The position numbers and the translations under genes are program-made. From positions 310,001-374,000 of the forward strand of contig OZ257146.1 of assembly GCA_965279255.1 (NCBI GenBank): DNA of 64,000 bases, written 5' to 3'. This stretch comes from CAMFLJ01 sp965279255 (lineage in GTDB: Bacteria > Actinomycetota > Acidimicrobiia > Acidimicrobiales > Acidimicrobilacustridaceae). Below are positions 45,101 through 52,469 of the stretch, one piece after another (the stretch's first letter is position 1; every line of letters begins with the position of its first letter). The notes below the pieces were generated by a model. The model did not search any database. It was not told the DNA's origin and was given only the letters and a program-made list of their open reading frames with translations.

Positions 45101-45700
45101 GGCCGGCCGTCCGGAGCGGCTGCGCACGATCGGCCCGGCGGCGAAGCCGATGGCGATCGAGAGAACGATGAAGAGGAGCCCGGAGCACACGGCGAGAGCG
45201 TGGACGTTCTCGTCGAGGACGCGCTGGCCGAAGAGCTCCCAGGCCACGAAGCCGGCGGCGAGGGCGACGATTGCCGTGTCGACGAGGAGCGCCCGGCGGC
45301 GCAGCGTGCGCTGGCCGCTAGTGGACAGGAAGAGCAGGCCGATGAAGAGAAGGCCGAAGGCGACGGCGTCGACCAGCCCGGCCGCCACGGTGGCGCCGCT
45401 GCGGTCCTGGTGGAGCAGGTCGGCGGAGCCGGAGCGCCACAGGACGAGATCGAGCGCCCCGAGCCACATCCCGGCGACGATCGCCCACCACGGGCGGGCG
45501 TAGGCGGGTCGGTTCCGGCGCAGGCCGGCGGTGGCCACCACGGCGGCGAGCACGCAGCCGAGCACGATGGAGGCGTCGTCGACGGGGTCGGTGAGGAAGG
45601 GCGACACCCCGACCAGCACGGCGGCGGCCACGAGCGCGGCCCAACTCCACCACTCGGCCCGTCGAGCGGCCCTTCGCCGGTTGCCGCCCTGGTCGGCCAT
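42152..45700 (-). CDS. Membrane PAS-GAF-PAS-GGDEF-EAL cyclic-di-GMP protein
   Basis: 1182 residues. About eight N-terminal hydrophobic segments (to residue about 315), a PAS domain (about 330-450), a GAF-like domain (470-620), a second PAS (625-745), GGDEF (750-915) with intact RLGGDEFVV and an inhibitory RxxD (RAGD) at the usual spacing, and EAL (925-1170) with EALLRW, VNLSA, EVTER, DDFGTGFSS, LKIDRSF and AEGVET all present. Both c-di-GMP synthesis and breakdown look possible, with switching by membrane, PAS or GAF input. A DnaA-box-like site lies just upstream. Confidence 0.93.
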   Translation of the reverse strand: MADQGGNRRRAARRAEWWSWAALVAAAVLVGVSPFLTDPVDDASIVLGCVLAAVVATAGLRRNRPAYARPWWAIVAGMWLGALDLVLWRSGSADLLHQDRSGATVAAGLVDAVAFGLLFIGLLFLSTSGQRTLRRRALLVDTAIVALAAGFVAWELFGQRVLDENVHALAVCSGLLFIVLSIAIGFAAGPIVRSRSGRPATLWVGASIGFELAGSVAFTVSHAWPDSKVSWPPFLGLALIAGAAAISHPSMRLIGTEPRRVEAPLDARQLAVGGLALLVPAAIIGIADLVSDAPIGSPASIAAYLIGMAVLLRSRTRLLVTEGRRSDERFRQYFSLPLIGMMISSPDGRALDVNDRFCRILGRDRDELVGAQLEDFVHPDDIERDRPRLIELARGELESVVSERRYRRPDGTEVYARCTDHASLDEDGNVEYLLGLVEDVTEAHLADERMNAHLALQDVVLQIAERFVNIDADDVDRTLDEALADLGRQCDVETAVLLERRDDQVRMTHAWRSPSIVADRGSTESIFASLSVLERLGARGAVVIDSIDQLPPQWSAGADLMRVRGVHSLVLLPLVAEDVVLGAIALTRHHAGPPWGSDTIDLLRLAAEVFAQTLIGRRTASALAESEARNRSVVEAAADGIVTIDHRGDIRTFNPAAEILTGWMAAEVVGRPAEILVPESDRDEIREYLGESRAQQQPSDKIEIDGLRRDGRRFPLELTVSSLELPDGRGITVIARDVSDRKRLEAQLTHQALHDPLTGLANRTLLLDRIGTSLRKAQRNGAYPLVLFIDLDRFKVINDSLGHHVGDELLVVVARRLEAELRAGDTAARLGGDEFVVLCEGIGSVEQAEALADRILLAISMPVELERAQPVVTASIGIIRAELGSTPETLLRDADASMYRAKEYGRNRAHHFDESVHGAAIERLQLEGGLRHAIAHQELCLYLQPQYAVGDLQPVGAEALLRWNRPGEGLLSPDRFLAVAEEIGLEVEIDRWVLNEGCRHARRCRERNPSFVVWVNLSARILADPVLPELVFAALRDADLPPANLGIEVTERALVRDLDVAATSLDELRTAGVGIAIDDFGTGFSSLSWLERLPLDVLKIDRSFINGLGASHDDTIIVRSVIAMAHSLGLAALAEGVETLEQLAHLRELGCDEFQGFLAARPMPYESVHPEQSARLAASGAT

Positions 45701-45706
45701 GCCACC

Positions 45707-45712
45707 ACTCTA
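45707..45712 (-). promoter_or_regulatory. Leaderless-type -10 (TAGAGT) of the GGDEF-EAL gene
   Basis: Minus-strand TAGAGT ends six bases before the ATG at 45700. Confidence 0.5.
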
Positions 45713-45734
45713 TGTGACATGTGGCCGCTGAGCC

Positions 45735-45743
45735 TGTGGATAA
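45735..45743. promoter_or_regulatory. Perfect DnaA-box sequence TGTGGATAA
   Basis: The nine bases equal the complement of the DnaA box TTATCCACA. The site lies 22 bases upstream of the -10 hexamer of the GGDEF-EAL gene. A single box is not an origin. Confidence 0.5.
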
Positions 45744-45774
45744 CTCGGGAAGGGGCCGAAGGACCCAGTCGGCC

Positions 45775-46809
45775 TCAGCCGTACTCGGCAGCCACCGCGG
45801 CGACGGCGGAGGCGTAGCCGCCACCGAAGAGCGTGGCGTGCACCAGGAGGGGCGCCAGCTGCCACAGCCGGACCCGCTCGTCGGCTCCGGGAGCGAGCGG
45901 GTGCACCTCGTCGTAGGCGGCGAACACCCGGTCATCGACACCGCCGAACAGCCGAAGCATGGCGAGGTCGACCTCCCGGTGCCCGGCGTGGGCGGCGGGG
46001 TCGACCAGCCACGGCCGGCCGTCGGAGCCGTGCACCACGTTCCCGCTCCAGAGGTCGCCGTGCAGGCGAGACGGCGGTTCGGTCGGCCCGGCGAGGCGGT
46101 GCATCCGATCGGCGACCCGCTCGACCGCGGCGGCGGTGGTCGCGTCGAGGCGGCCGGCGTCGAGGGCCAGGCGGGTCAGGGGGCGGAGGCGTTGCTCCGC
46201 GTAGAAGGTGGGCCAGTCGTCGGCCGGCCGGTTGTCCTGGGGGATCGGCCCACACCAGGTGGTGCGACCGAGGCCGAACCGCCGGGCGCCACTCCGGTGG
46301 AGGGCGGCGAGGCCTCTCGCCAGCGCCTCGCCGTCGGCCGGCCCGCGCTCGGTCGGCACCCACTCGAGCACCAGGAGGCTGGGCTCGCCGGCGACGGGGG
46401 AGCGGGGCTCGACCGGGGCCGTGGCGCGCAGCCCCTCGTCGTCGAGGCCCTCGCCCACGCCACCCGAGCCGTCGCCGACGCCGGGGCCGGCGTCGAGAGG
46501 GTCCGTGTCGTCGTCGACCACGGCGAGCACGCGGGGAACCTGCACCGGCCACCCGCCGTCGTCGGTCGCCGCGGTCACGGGCCCGGTGCCCAACCCCGTG
46601 GCCAGTCCCTCGCGCAACCAGGCCAGCCCGGCCGCCTCGGCGGCCAGCATCCCGCGGGGGCCGGCCACCGACTTGGCGAACACCGAGCGTCCGTCGGCGA
46701 GCACGAAGCGCCCGGCCCGCGCCACGTCGCCCCCTCCGACCGCGACCGCGGCGGTCACCCGCACGCCGACCGCCCGCCCGACCGCGTCGCGGAGGGCTTC
46801 GACGCTCAC
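45775..46809 (-). CDS. Fructosamine kinase/aminoglycoside phosphotransferase family protein
   Basis: 344 residues with a protein-kinase-like fold: ATP-binding Lys in VFAKSVAG, hinge LLVLEWVPTE, catalytic loop LHGDLWSGNVV and metal motif WLVDPAAHAGHREVDLAMLRLFGG, the last typical of fructosamine kinases. A roughly 45-residue acidic, Gly-rich insertion (about 100-145) interrupts the N-lobe. It probably repairs glycated amines or phosphorylates a small sugar. It starts five bases after the phosphatase stop, so the two are co-transcribed. Confidence 0.87.
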   Translation of the reverse strand: MSVEALRDAVGRAVGVRVTAAVAVGGGDVARAGRFVLADGRSVFAKSVAGPRGMLAAEAAGLAWLREGLATGLGTGPVTAATDDGGWPVQVPRVLAVVDDDTDPLDAGPGVGDGSGGVGEGLDDEGLRATAPVEPRSPVAGEPSLLVLEWVPTERGPADGEALARGLAALHRSGARRFGLGRTTWCGPIPQDNRPADDWPTFYAEQRLRPLTRLALDAGRLDATTAAAVERVADRMHRLAGPTEPPSRLHGDLWSGNVVHGSDGRPWLVDPAAHAGHREVDLAMLRLFGGVDDRVFAAYDEVHPLAPGADERVRLWQLAPLLVHATLFGGGYASAVAAVAAEYG

Positions 46810-46813
46810 CGGC

Positions 46814-47332
46814 TCACGAGGCCGGGCCCTCGGCCAGCAGCTCGACCCGCACGTGGTCGAGCAGGCCCCGGCAGGCGGCCTCGACGAGGTCGTAGACGAC
46901 CACGAAGCCGTCGTCGCCGCCGGCCCACGGGTCGGGGACCTCGCCGCCCCAGCGGTCGTCGGGCGTGAGCGCGGGATCGAACTCGCGCAGGAGGCGCAGC
47001 CGAGCGTGCAGCTCGGGGTCGGTGCGGTCGCGGAGGTCGGCGAGGTTGGAGCGGTCCATGGCGAGCACGAGGTCGTAGGCCAACGCGTCGCCGGGCATGA
47101 ACGTGGCCGCCCGTGAGGTGAGCTCGACGCCGCGCCGTCGGGCCTCGGCCCTGGCCCGGGCGTCGGGCAGCTCGCCCCGGTGCCAGCTGCCGGTGCCGGC
47201 GCTGTCGACGATCACGCGCCCGTCGAGGCCGGCCTCGGTGACGAGGGCGGCCATCACGCCCTCGGCGGTGGGGGACCGGCAGATGTTCCCCAGGCAGACG
47301 AAGCACAGGCTCACGGATCGGGGCTCGGACAT
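46814..47332 (-). CDS. Low-molecular-weight protein-tyrosine phosphatase
   Basis: 172 residues. The P-loop C13-LGNICR-S20 (C-x5-R-S) carries the nucleophile and the general acid is Asp in VPDPWAGG. Family motifs SAGTGSWHRGELPD and MDRSNLADL are present. It dephosphorylates tyrosine on proteins or arginine/small substrates in the cytoplasm. It precedes the fructosamine-kinase-like gene and is divergent from a lipid-kinase-like gene 54 bases away. Confidence 0.93.
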   Translation of the reverse strand: MSEPRSVSLCFVCLGNICRSPTAEGVMAALVTEAGLDGRVIVDSAGTGSWHRGELPDARARAEARRRGVELTSRAATFMPGDALAYDLVLAMDRSNLADLRDRTDPELHARLRLLREFDPALTPDDRWGGEVPDPWAGGDDGFVVVYDLVEAACRGLLDHVRVELLAEGPAS

Positions 47333-47374
47333 GGGTGGAGTCTGCCGGGCGTGGGCCGTCGCCGGCCATCGACC

Positions 47375-47380
47375 TACGCT
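47375..47380 (+). promoter_or_regulatory. Leaderless-type -10 (TACGCT) of the lipid-kinase-like gene
   Basis: TACGCT ends six bases before the GTG at 47387. Confidence 0.45.
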
Positions 47381-47386
47381 CACGCC

Positions 47387-48790
47387 GTGGACGACCACCA
47401 TCCCGTCCGGTACGTCGACCGGCGAGTCGGCGAGAAGCCGCTCCAGCGCACGGCGGCGTTGGCCGCCCTGGGGCTCGGCGCGGCCGGCCTCGTGCTGCTC
47501 GTGTGGTTCGGCTTCGACAACCTGGGCTTCCTGCTGGTGCTGCTCGCCGCGGCGGCGCTGTTCCTGTTCGCCGGGTTCGCCGCCCTCACCTCCACCGGCC
47601 CGCTGAGGGTCATGGCGTTCGTCGCCACCCTCGTGGCCGTCGGCGTCCTGGTGGCCGCCACCGCGATCCGCTTCGCCTCGCTGGGCCACGTGCGCGGCAC
47701 CGGTCTCGCCGCCCTGCTGTGCCTGGTCGTCGCCGTGTGGTGCGGTCGGTACGCGCTGCGCGTGCCTCCTCCCCGCGGCGACGCGGTGTGGGCGGTCCCG
47801 TCGAAGGGGCCGAGCACCCGGCACGCGGTCGTCATCGCCAACCCGGCCTCCGGTGGCGGCAAGGTCGGCTCGAGCGGGCTCGAGGAGGTCGCCCGCGAGC
47901 ACGGCATCGAGCTGGTGGTCATGGAGAAGGGCGACGACCCCGCCGAGCTGGCCCGCGACGCCGTGCGGCGAGGGGCCGACGCGCTCGGGATGGCGGGAGG
48001 CGACGGGTCGCTCGCCCAGGTCGCCCAGGTCGCGGTCGACCACGACCTCCCCTTCGTGGTGGTCCCTGCCGGCACCCGCAACCACTACGCGCTCGACCTC
48101 GGCCTCGATCGCACCGACCCCACCCTCGCCCTCGCCGCGTTCATCCGGGGCGACGAGCACCGGGTCGACTACGCCACGGTCAACGGCCGCATGTTCCTGA
48201 ACAACGTGTCGCTCGGCGTGTACGCGGCCGCGGTCGAGCAGCCCGAGTACCGCGACGCCAAGCTCGAGACCACCCTCAAGCTCATGCCCGAGCTGGTGGA
48301 GAAGGGCGGACCGTGGTTCGACCTCCACGTCGACGTGCCCGGGCAGGGACGGTGGGAGAGCGCGGCGCTCATCCAGGTCTCCAACGGCGTCTACGAGATG
48401 GCGGGCAGCGCCTTCGGCCGTCGCCTCCACCTCGACGAGGGTGAGCTCGGCGTCGTGGCCGTCGACATCAGCCACGGGGCCGACCTGGCCGCCATCACCG
48501 TGCTCGCCGCGGCCAGGCACCCCGAGCGCCACGCCGGCGTGTGGCCCTGGTCGACCCGAGAGCTCACCATCGGCTCGGGCCAGGACCGGCTCGGGGCGGG
48601 CGTCGACGGCGAGCACGTCGTGCTCGAGACGCCCCTCGAGTTCCGGGTGGTGCGGCGGGGGCTGCGGGTGCTGGTGCCCGAGGGCACCGCCGTCGGCCTC
48701 GCCCGCCAACACCTCGGCAGCAGCGGGGGCACGGTGACGGGCCTGCTCGAGGTGGCGTTCAACATCGCCGCCGACACCCCGGCCGACTAG
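47387..48790 (+). CDS. Diacylglycerol kinase-catalytic-domain protein with N-terminal membrane segments
   Basis: 467 residues. Four N-terminal hydrophobic segments (residues about 24-115) precede a DAGK/sphingosine-kinase-like domain: VIANPASGGGKV, LGMAGGDGSLAQVA (the GGDGS nucleotide motif) and VPAGTRNHYALDLGLDR. It probably phosphorylates a lipid at the membrane; fusion of the kinase domain to a four-helix membrane part is less common. The start is set by a TANNNT six bases upstream of the GTG. Confidence 0.88.
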   Translation: MDDHHPVRYVDRRVGEKPLQRTAALAALGLGAAGLVLLVWFGFDNLGFLLVLLAAAALFLFAGFAALTSTGPLRVMAFVATLVAVGVLVAATAIRFASLGHVRGTGLAALLCLVVAVWCGRYALRVPPPRGDAVWAVPSKGPSTRHAVVIANPASGGGKVGSSGLEEVAREHGIELVVMEKGDDPAELARDAVRRGADALGMAGGDGSLAQVAQVAVDHDLPFVVVPAGTRNHYALDLGLDRTDPTLALAAFIRGDEHRVDYATVNGRMFLNNVSLGVYAAAVEQPEYRDAKLETTLKLMPELVEKGGPWFDLHVDVPGQGRWESAALIQVSNGVYEMAGSAFGRRLHLDEGELGVVAVDISHGADLAAITVLAAARHPERHAGVWPWSTRELTIGSGQDRLGAGVDGEHVVLETPLEFRVVRRGLRVLVPEGTAVGLARQHLGSSGGTVTGLLEVAFNIAADTPAD

Positions 48791-48835
48791 ACACGCACGA
48801 CGACACACTCGACCGCAGGGACGACAGGAGCAGTG

Positions 48836-49606
48836 GTGGACGACTTCGGGGGCCGCACCGGCGCGGCGTTGGTCACGGGTGGCAGCGGCGGCATCGGCGC
48901 GGCGATCTGCCGGATGCTGGCCGAGCGAGGCAGCGCCGTCGCGTTCACCTACCGCGCCAACACCGCGGCGGCCGAGGCGCTCGAGGCGGAGCTGCGGTCC
49001 TTCGGCGTCGACGTCTGGTCGACGCCCCTCGACCTCGTCGACGAGGAGGCGGCCGCCGCCGTCGTGCAGGGCACCGTCGAGCGCTTCGGCGGGCTGCACA
49101 CCCTCGTGCACGCGGCCGGGCCCCACGTTCCCCAGATCCACCTCAGCAGGGTCGAGCCGGCCGCCTACCGGGCCCAGATCGAGGGCGAAGCGGTCGGCTT
49201 CTTCAACGTCCTCCAGCCGTGCCTCCCGGCCCTGCGCGAGGCCGGGGGCAGCATCGTGGCCGTCACCACCGCGGCGACCCGCCGCTACCCGGTCCGCGAC
49301 GGCCTGTCGTCGGGCACCAAGGGCGCGGTCGAGGCCGTCGTTCGGGCCATCGCCGCCGAGGAGGGACGCTTCGGCATCCGGGCCAACTGCGTGGGCCCGG
49401 GCATGCTCACCGACGGCATGGCGGCCCGCCTGATGGCGTCGGGCGACCTCGACGAGGCGGCGCTCGAGGTCACCACCCGCAACATCCCGCTGCGGCGCTT
49501 CGGTGACGCCGTCGACATCGCCGAGGCGGTGTGCTTCCTCGCCTCCGACCGGGCCGACTTCATCAGCGGTCAGATGCTCGACGTCGACGGCGGCTACGGC
49601 ATCTGA
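48836..49606 (+). CDS. Divergent SDR-family protein lacking the catalytic tyrosine
   Basis: 256 residues from the GTG at 48836 (AGGAG five bases upstream; a GTG one codon earlier is possible). The cofactor motif TGGSGGIG and the C-terminus FISGQMLDVDGGYG are intact, but the Tyr-x3-Lys motif reads SSGTK (GLSSGTKGAVEAVV), so Tyr is Ser, and the Ser position reads VTTAAT. Nucleotide binding is likely; classical oxidoreductase activity is doubtful. Annotated otherwise as 3-oxoacyl-ACP-reductase-like by overall similarity. Confidence 0.85.
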   Translation: MDDFGGRTGAALVTGGSGGIGAAICRMLAERGSAVAFTYRANTAAAEALEAELRSFGVDVWSTPLDLVDEEAAAAVVQGTVERFGGLHTLVHAAGPHVPQIHLSRVEPAAYRAQIEGEAVGFFNVLQPCLPALREAGGSIVAVTTAATRRYPVRDGLSSGTKGAVEAVVRAIAAEEGRFGIRANCVGPGMLTDGMAARLMASGDLDEAALEVTTRNIPLRRFGDAVDIAEAVCFLASDRADFISGQMLDVDGGYGI

Positions 49607-49642
49607 GGTCACCCACGGCCGACCCGTCGGCCACGGTCAGCG

Positions 49643-49663
49643 CGTGAACAGCTGCTGTTCACG
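49643..49663. promoter_or_regulatory. Perfect 21-bp palindrome, operator-like
   Basis: Arms CGTGAACAGC and GCTGTTCACG around a central T. It is centred 42 bases upstream of the TAGGCT hexamer of the next gene and 37 bases after the SDR stop. As RNA it would form a nine-pair stem with a three-base loop, so a terminator for the SDR gene is the alternative. Confidence 0.55.
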
Positions 49664-49694
49664 ATCCCCTCATGCTTTTCGTGCCTGGATTTCG

Positions 49695-49700
49695 TAGGCT
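49695..49700 (+). promoter_or_regulatory. Leaderless-type -10 (TAGGCT) of the coiled-coil gene pair
   Basis: TAGGCT ends eight bases before the ATG at 49709. Confidence 0.45.
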
Positions 49701-49708
49701 CCGGGGCG

Positions 49709-50167
49709 ATGACTTCCCCGGACATGCTCGACGGGCAGGCCGCCGACAGCTCGACCGCGCTGCCCACCGGGCCGCCCTGGTCCGACCGGGCCAGCACCGA
49801 CGCCAACCTGCGCACCGAGCTCGTCCACCGGCACCTGATGGCCCGCATCGGTGTCGCCGAGGAGCAGATCCAGCTCCTCGAGGACCACAGCCCCGCCCCC
49901 GAGGTGCTCGTCGCCCGCTTCGGCGTCACGATCACCGAGGCCCAGGCCGTCCTCGACCGTGAGCGTGCCGAGGCCGCGGTGCGGGTCGAGCACCGTCGCC
50001 AGGACACCGAGCTGCAGGTCTCCGAGCTGCTGGCCAAGGCCCTCGCCGAGGCGACCGCGATCCTCGAGGTGGCGGCCGAGGTGCGGGCCACCATGGCCAC
50101 CGCCGTCGCTGCACCGGCCGCTCCCGTGGCCCCCGTGGCTCCTGCCACCGCGGCCCTCCCGTCGTGA
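49709..50167 (+). CDS. Hypothetical helical protein, first of a pair
   Basis: 152 residues, not recognised. The middle part is helical and charged (LVHRHLMARIGVAEEQIQLLEDHSP, then VTITEAQAVLDRERAEAAVRVEHRRQDTELQVSELLAKALAEATAILEVAAEVRATM), suggesting a coiled coil, and the tail is Ala/Pro-rich (AAPAAPVAPVAPATAALPS). No membrane segment. The stop overlaps the GTG of the next gene (GTGA), so the products are likely partners. Confidence 0.72.
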   Translation: MTSPDMLDGQAADSSTALPTGPPWSDRASTDANLRTELVHRHLMARIGVAEEQIQLLEDHSPAPEVLVARFGVTITEAQAVLDRERAEAAVRVEHRRQDTELQVSELLAKALAEATAILEVAAEVRATMATAVAAPAAPVAPVAPATAALPS

Positions 50168-51243
50168 GCGAGCCGACCCCGTTCGCGCTGGCCTCGGTGC
50201 CGGCGGCCTCGACCGACCCGCGGCTGCTCACGATGCACCTCGACATCTGCCGCATGAGGGCCGAGCTCGAGCTGCTCGAGGGGCGCATCAGCCGCATCCG
50301 GGCCAGTGAGGCCGAGGCCGCCGCCGACACCCGGCCCTTCGTCGACCGGGCCCAGGACCTCGTCGACCGCACCGTCGCCTCCCTGCTCGAGGCGGGTCGG
50401 GCCGAGATCGAGGCCACCGAGCGCCAGAGCATCGGTGACGCCGAGGCCCGCATGGCCGAGGCCAACCGCCAGGCTCGCCTGCTGATCACCGCCGCCCGCG
50501 AGGAGCTGGCCGCAGCCCTCACCGAGCGGGCGGAGGCCGCCGAGCGGGCCCACGGCTCGGCCGCCGACGTGGTCATCCTCCCCGACGAGGGCCTCGTGGT
50601 GCTCCCCGGCGACGACCTCGTGGTGCTCCCCGACGAGGGCCTCGTGGTGCTGCCCGGCGACGACGCCGTCATGTCCTCGGCCGACGGCCTGGTCGTGGTT
50701 CCCGGCGACCCCGTGGTGCTGGTGCTGACCGACCACGACGGCGAGCCGCCGTTGGGTGCCGGTGTCGGCGCCACCGCCCCCGAGCCCGCGTTCACCACCG
50801 CCGCCGAGCCCCCGGCCGAGCCGGTCACCATCGAGCCGGCAGCGCTCGATCCCGGGTTCTTCGCCGGGGCAGGGTTCGCCCCGCCCGCGCCGCCGGACCC
50901 GCCCTCGGATCCGTCGGTCGGTGCCACCTGGCCGCCTCCGCCGCCCGCTCCTCCGGCGCCCACCGGTGGGTCGACGCCCCCGCCCCCGCCGCCCGCGGCC
51001 ACGACGACGTCCGAGTCGTCGGAGTCGTCCGAGCCGACGGCCCCGGCCTCGAGCGTGGCGGATGACGCCTACGACGCCTGGCTCGCGCTCGCCCCGCCGG
51101 CCGATGCCGTTCCTCCCGGCGTCGACGAGCAGTCCGAGATCACCGGAACCGGTCGCCCGGCGTGGCTGCGCCCGCTGGAGGCGGCGGCCGCCCTGATCCT
51201 CGTGGCCCTCGTCGTGGCCGTCGGCCTCGTCCTCGTCGGCTGA
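50164..51243 (+). CDS. Hypothetical tail-anchored coiled-coil protein with octapeptide repeats
   Basis: 359 residues, not recognised. An N-terminal helical region (about 20-135) is probably a coiled coil (MRAELELLEGRISRIRASEAEAAAD ... ARMAEANRQARLLITAAREEL). Six tandem octapeptides follow at 139-186 (LPDEGLVV, LPGDDLVV, LPDEGLVV, LPGDDAVM, SSADGLVV, VPGDPVVL), then a Pro-rich disordered region, and a single C-terminal membrane segment (AAAALILVALVVAVGLVLVG) that ends the protein. A tail-anchored scaffold at the inner membrane is a reasonable guess. Overlaps the preceding gene by four bases. Confidence 0.72.
   Translation: MSEPTPFALASVPAASTDPRLLTMHLDICRMRAELELLEGRISRIRASEAEAAADTRPFVDRAQDLVDRTVASLLEAGRAEIEATERQSIGDAEARMAEANRQARLLITAAREELAAALTERAEAAERAHGSAADVVILPDEGLVVLPGDDLVVLPDEGLVVLPGDDAVMSSADGLVVVPGDPVVLVLTDHDGEPPLGAGVGATAPEPAFTTAAEPPAEPVTIEPAALDPGFFAGAGFAPPAPPDPPSDPSVGATWPPPPPAPPAPTGGSTPPPPPPAATTTSESSESSEPTAPASSVADDAYDAWLALAPPADAVPPGVDEQSEITGTGRPAWLRPLEAAAALILVALVVAVGLVLVG
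50578..50721 (+). repeat. Six 24-bp units encoding octapeptide repeats
   Basis: Units 1 and 3 are identical at the DNA level and units 2 and 4 nearly so, giving a 48-base higher-order period over the first four units; the last two are degenerate. Confidence 0.8.
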
Positions 51244-51260
51244 GCCGACCGACGGTCGGC
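51244..51260. terminator. Short stem-loop between convergent genes
   Basis: GCCGACC (51244-51250), loop GAC, GGTCGGC (51254-51260), starting right after the stop at 51243 and facing the DUF2236 gene end at 51277. No T-run; a bidirectional terminator is possible. Confidence 0.4.
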
Positions 51261-51276
51261 CCGGAGCCTCAGGACC

Positions 51277-52284
51277 TCAGGCGGCGTCGGGCTCGCTGTC
51301 ACCCAGGAGCTCGGGCCCCTCGGTGTGGGTCTCGCCGTCGGAGGCGAACGAGCCCTCGACCGCCCAGGCCAGGGTGCGCAGCAGCGCCCGGGCGGCGGGC
51401 TGCACGACCAGCGGGTCGACCCCGGGGAGGATCGGCAGCCACAGCTCCCGCTGGGCCCACCCGGGGAGCAGGCCGATGGCGGCCGGCGCGATGACGGCGT
51501 AGGCGGGGCGGGCGGCCATGGGCAGCGGCGGCACCATCAACCAGCGGGCGGCCTCGTGGGCCTGCGACCCGGCATGCAGCTCGGGGCGGACCGAGCTGAA
51601 GTACGACCGCAGCTCGGCGACGGAGCGGGCCGGCGGCTCGCCGCCGAGGCGCTCGCACACCACGGCCATCTCGGCCACGTAGCGGTCGGCCTCGGCGGGG
51701 GAGAGCGGGGCCGAGCCGTAGCGCTGGTAGGCCCGCAGGAAGCTGTCGACCTCGGCGTGGTGCACCCAGGCGACCAGGTGGGGGTCGTTGGCGGCGTAGG
51801 GCCGGCCGTCGGGCGCGGTGCCCACGACGGCCTGGTGCACCCGACGGACCATGGCGAAGGCGGCGTCGGCCTGCTCGGTGGTGCCGTAGGTGGTGGTGGC
51901 CACGAACACCGCGGTGCGGGCGAGGCGGCGGTCGGGGTGGCGCCGGTAGTCGGAGTGGTCGGCCACGCCGGCCATGGCCAGCGGGTGCAGCAGCTGGAGC
52001 AGCAGCGCCCGGAGCCCGCCCACGAACATCGAGGAGTCGGCGTGGATGCGCCAGGTGACGCTGTCGGGGCCGAACAGCCCGGGATCGCCCTGGACCGGAC
52101 GGCTGAGGTCGCGGACCGGCTGGCGGTCGCCGGCGACCATCTGGCGCACGCCCCGGCCGATCTGGTTGCGCACCCCGCTGACCGCGGAGTCGACGGCACC
52201 GGTGACCGCGCCGCTCACTGCGCCCCCGAGGGCCGAGGCCGGCACGGTGACCGGAGCGGTGAGGCGATCGATCGAGAGGTCCAT
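51277..52284 (-). CDS. DUF2236 / ER-bound oxygenase mpaB-like protein
   Basis: 335 residues. Family pattern: GPDSVTWRIHADSSMFVGGLRALLLQLLHPLAMAGVADHSDYRRHPDRRLARTAVF, then WVHHAEVDSFLRAYQRYG; the conserved His residues in LLHPLAMAGVADHSD and WVHHAEVD fit haem or metal coordination as proposed for latex-clearing/mpaB-type oxygenases. An N-terminal Ala/Gly/Val-rich stretch may be amphipathic rather than a signal. The start is supported by minus-strand TATCCT eight bases upstream. The substrate is unknown. Confidence 0.87.
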   Translation of the reverse strand: MDLSIDRLTAPVTVPASALGGAVSGAVTGAVDSAVSGVRNQIGRGVRQMVAGDRQPVRDLSRPVQGDPGLFGPDSVTWRIHADSSMFVGGLRALLLQLLHPLAMAGVADHSDYRRHPDRRLARTAVFVATTTYGTTEQADAAFAMVRRVHQAVVGTAPDGRPYAANDPHLVAWVHHAEVDSFLRAYQRYGSAPLSPAEADRYVAEMAVVCERLGGEPPARSVAELRSYFSSVRPELHAGSQAHEAARWLMVPPLPMAARPAYAVIAPAAIGLLPGWAQRELWLPILPGVDPLVVQPAARALLRTLAWAVEGSFASDGETHTEGPELLGDSEPDAA

Positions 52285-52292
52285 CAACCTCG

Positions 52293-52298
52293 AGGATA
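52293..52298 (-). promoter_or_regulatory. Leaderless-type -10 (TATCCT) of the DUF2236 gene
   Basis: Minus-strand TATCCT ends eight bases before the ATG at 52284. Confidence 0.5.
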
Positions 52299-52410
52299 GG
52301 AGGGCGGTGCGGGTCGCCGGTGGTCCGGCGCCACACGTCACGCCCGTCGATCCTCCGTCCCCACCCGAGGCACCGGCCTGCGGAAACCGTGGGTCTCCGC
52401 CTCCGGAGGC

Positions 52411-52439
52411 GTCGAGGTGGCGTCGAGGAGGTGTCGAGG
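52411..52439 (+). repeat. Three GTCGAGG direct repeats at 11-bp spacing
   Basis: GTCGAGG begins at 52411, 52422 and 52433, one helical turn apart, ending 15 bases before a TTGACG (52455-52460) that may be the -35 of the riboswitch transcript. The rest of the 52299-52470 gap shows nothing else recognisable. Confidence 0.5.
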
Positions 52440-52469
52440 TCGGCGCCCACGTGGTTGACGGTGGGGGCC

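Noticed and set aside
45735..45743. Replication origin
   Set aside because: Only one DnaA box, no AT-rich unwinding region, and no dnaA or dnaN gene nearby.
49643..49663. LexA/SOS box reading of the 21-bp palindrome
   Set aside because: The GAAC and GTTC half-sites are seven bases apart, not four as in the Gram-positive SOS box.
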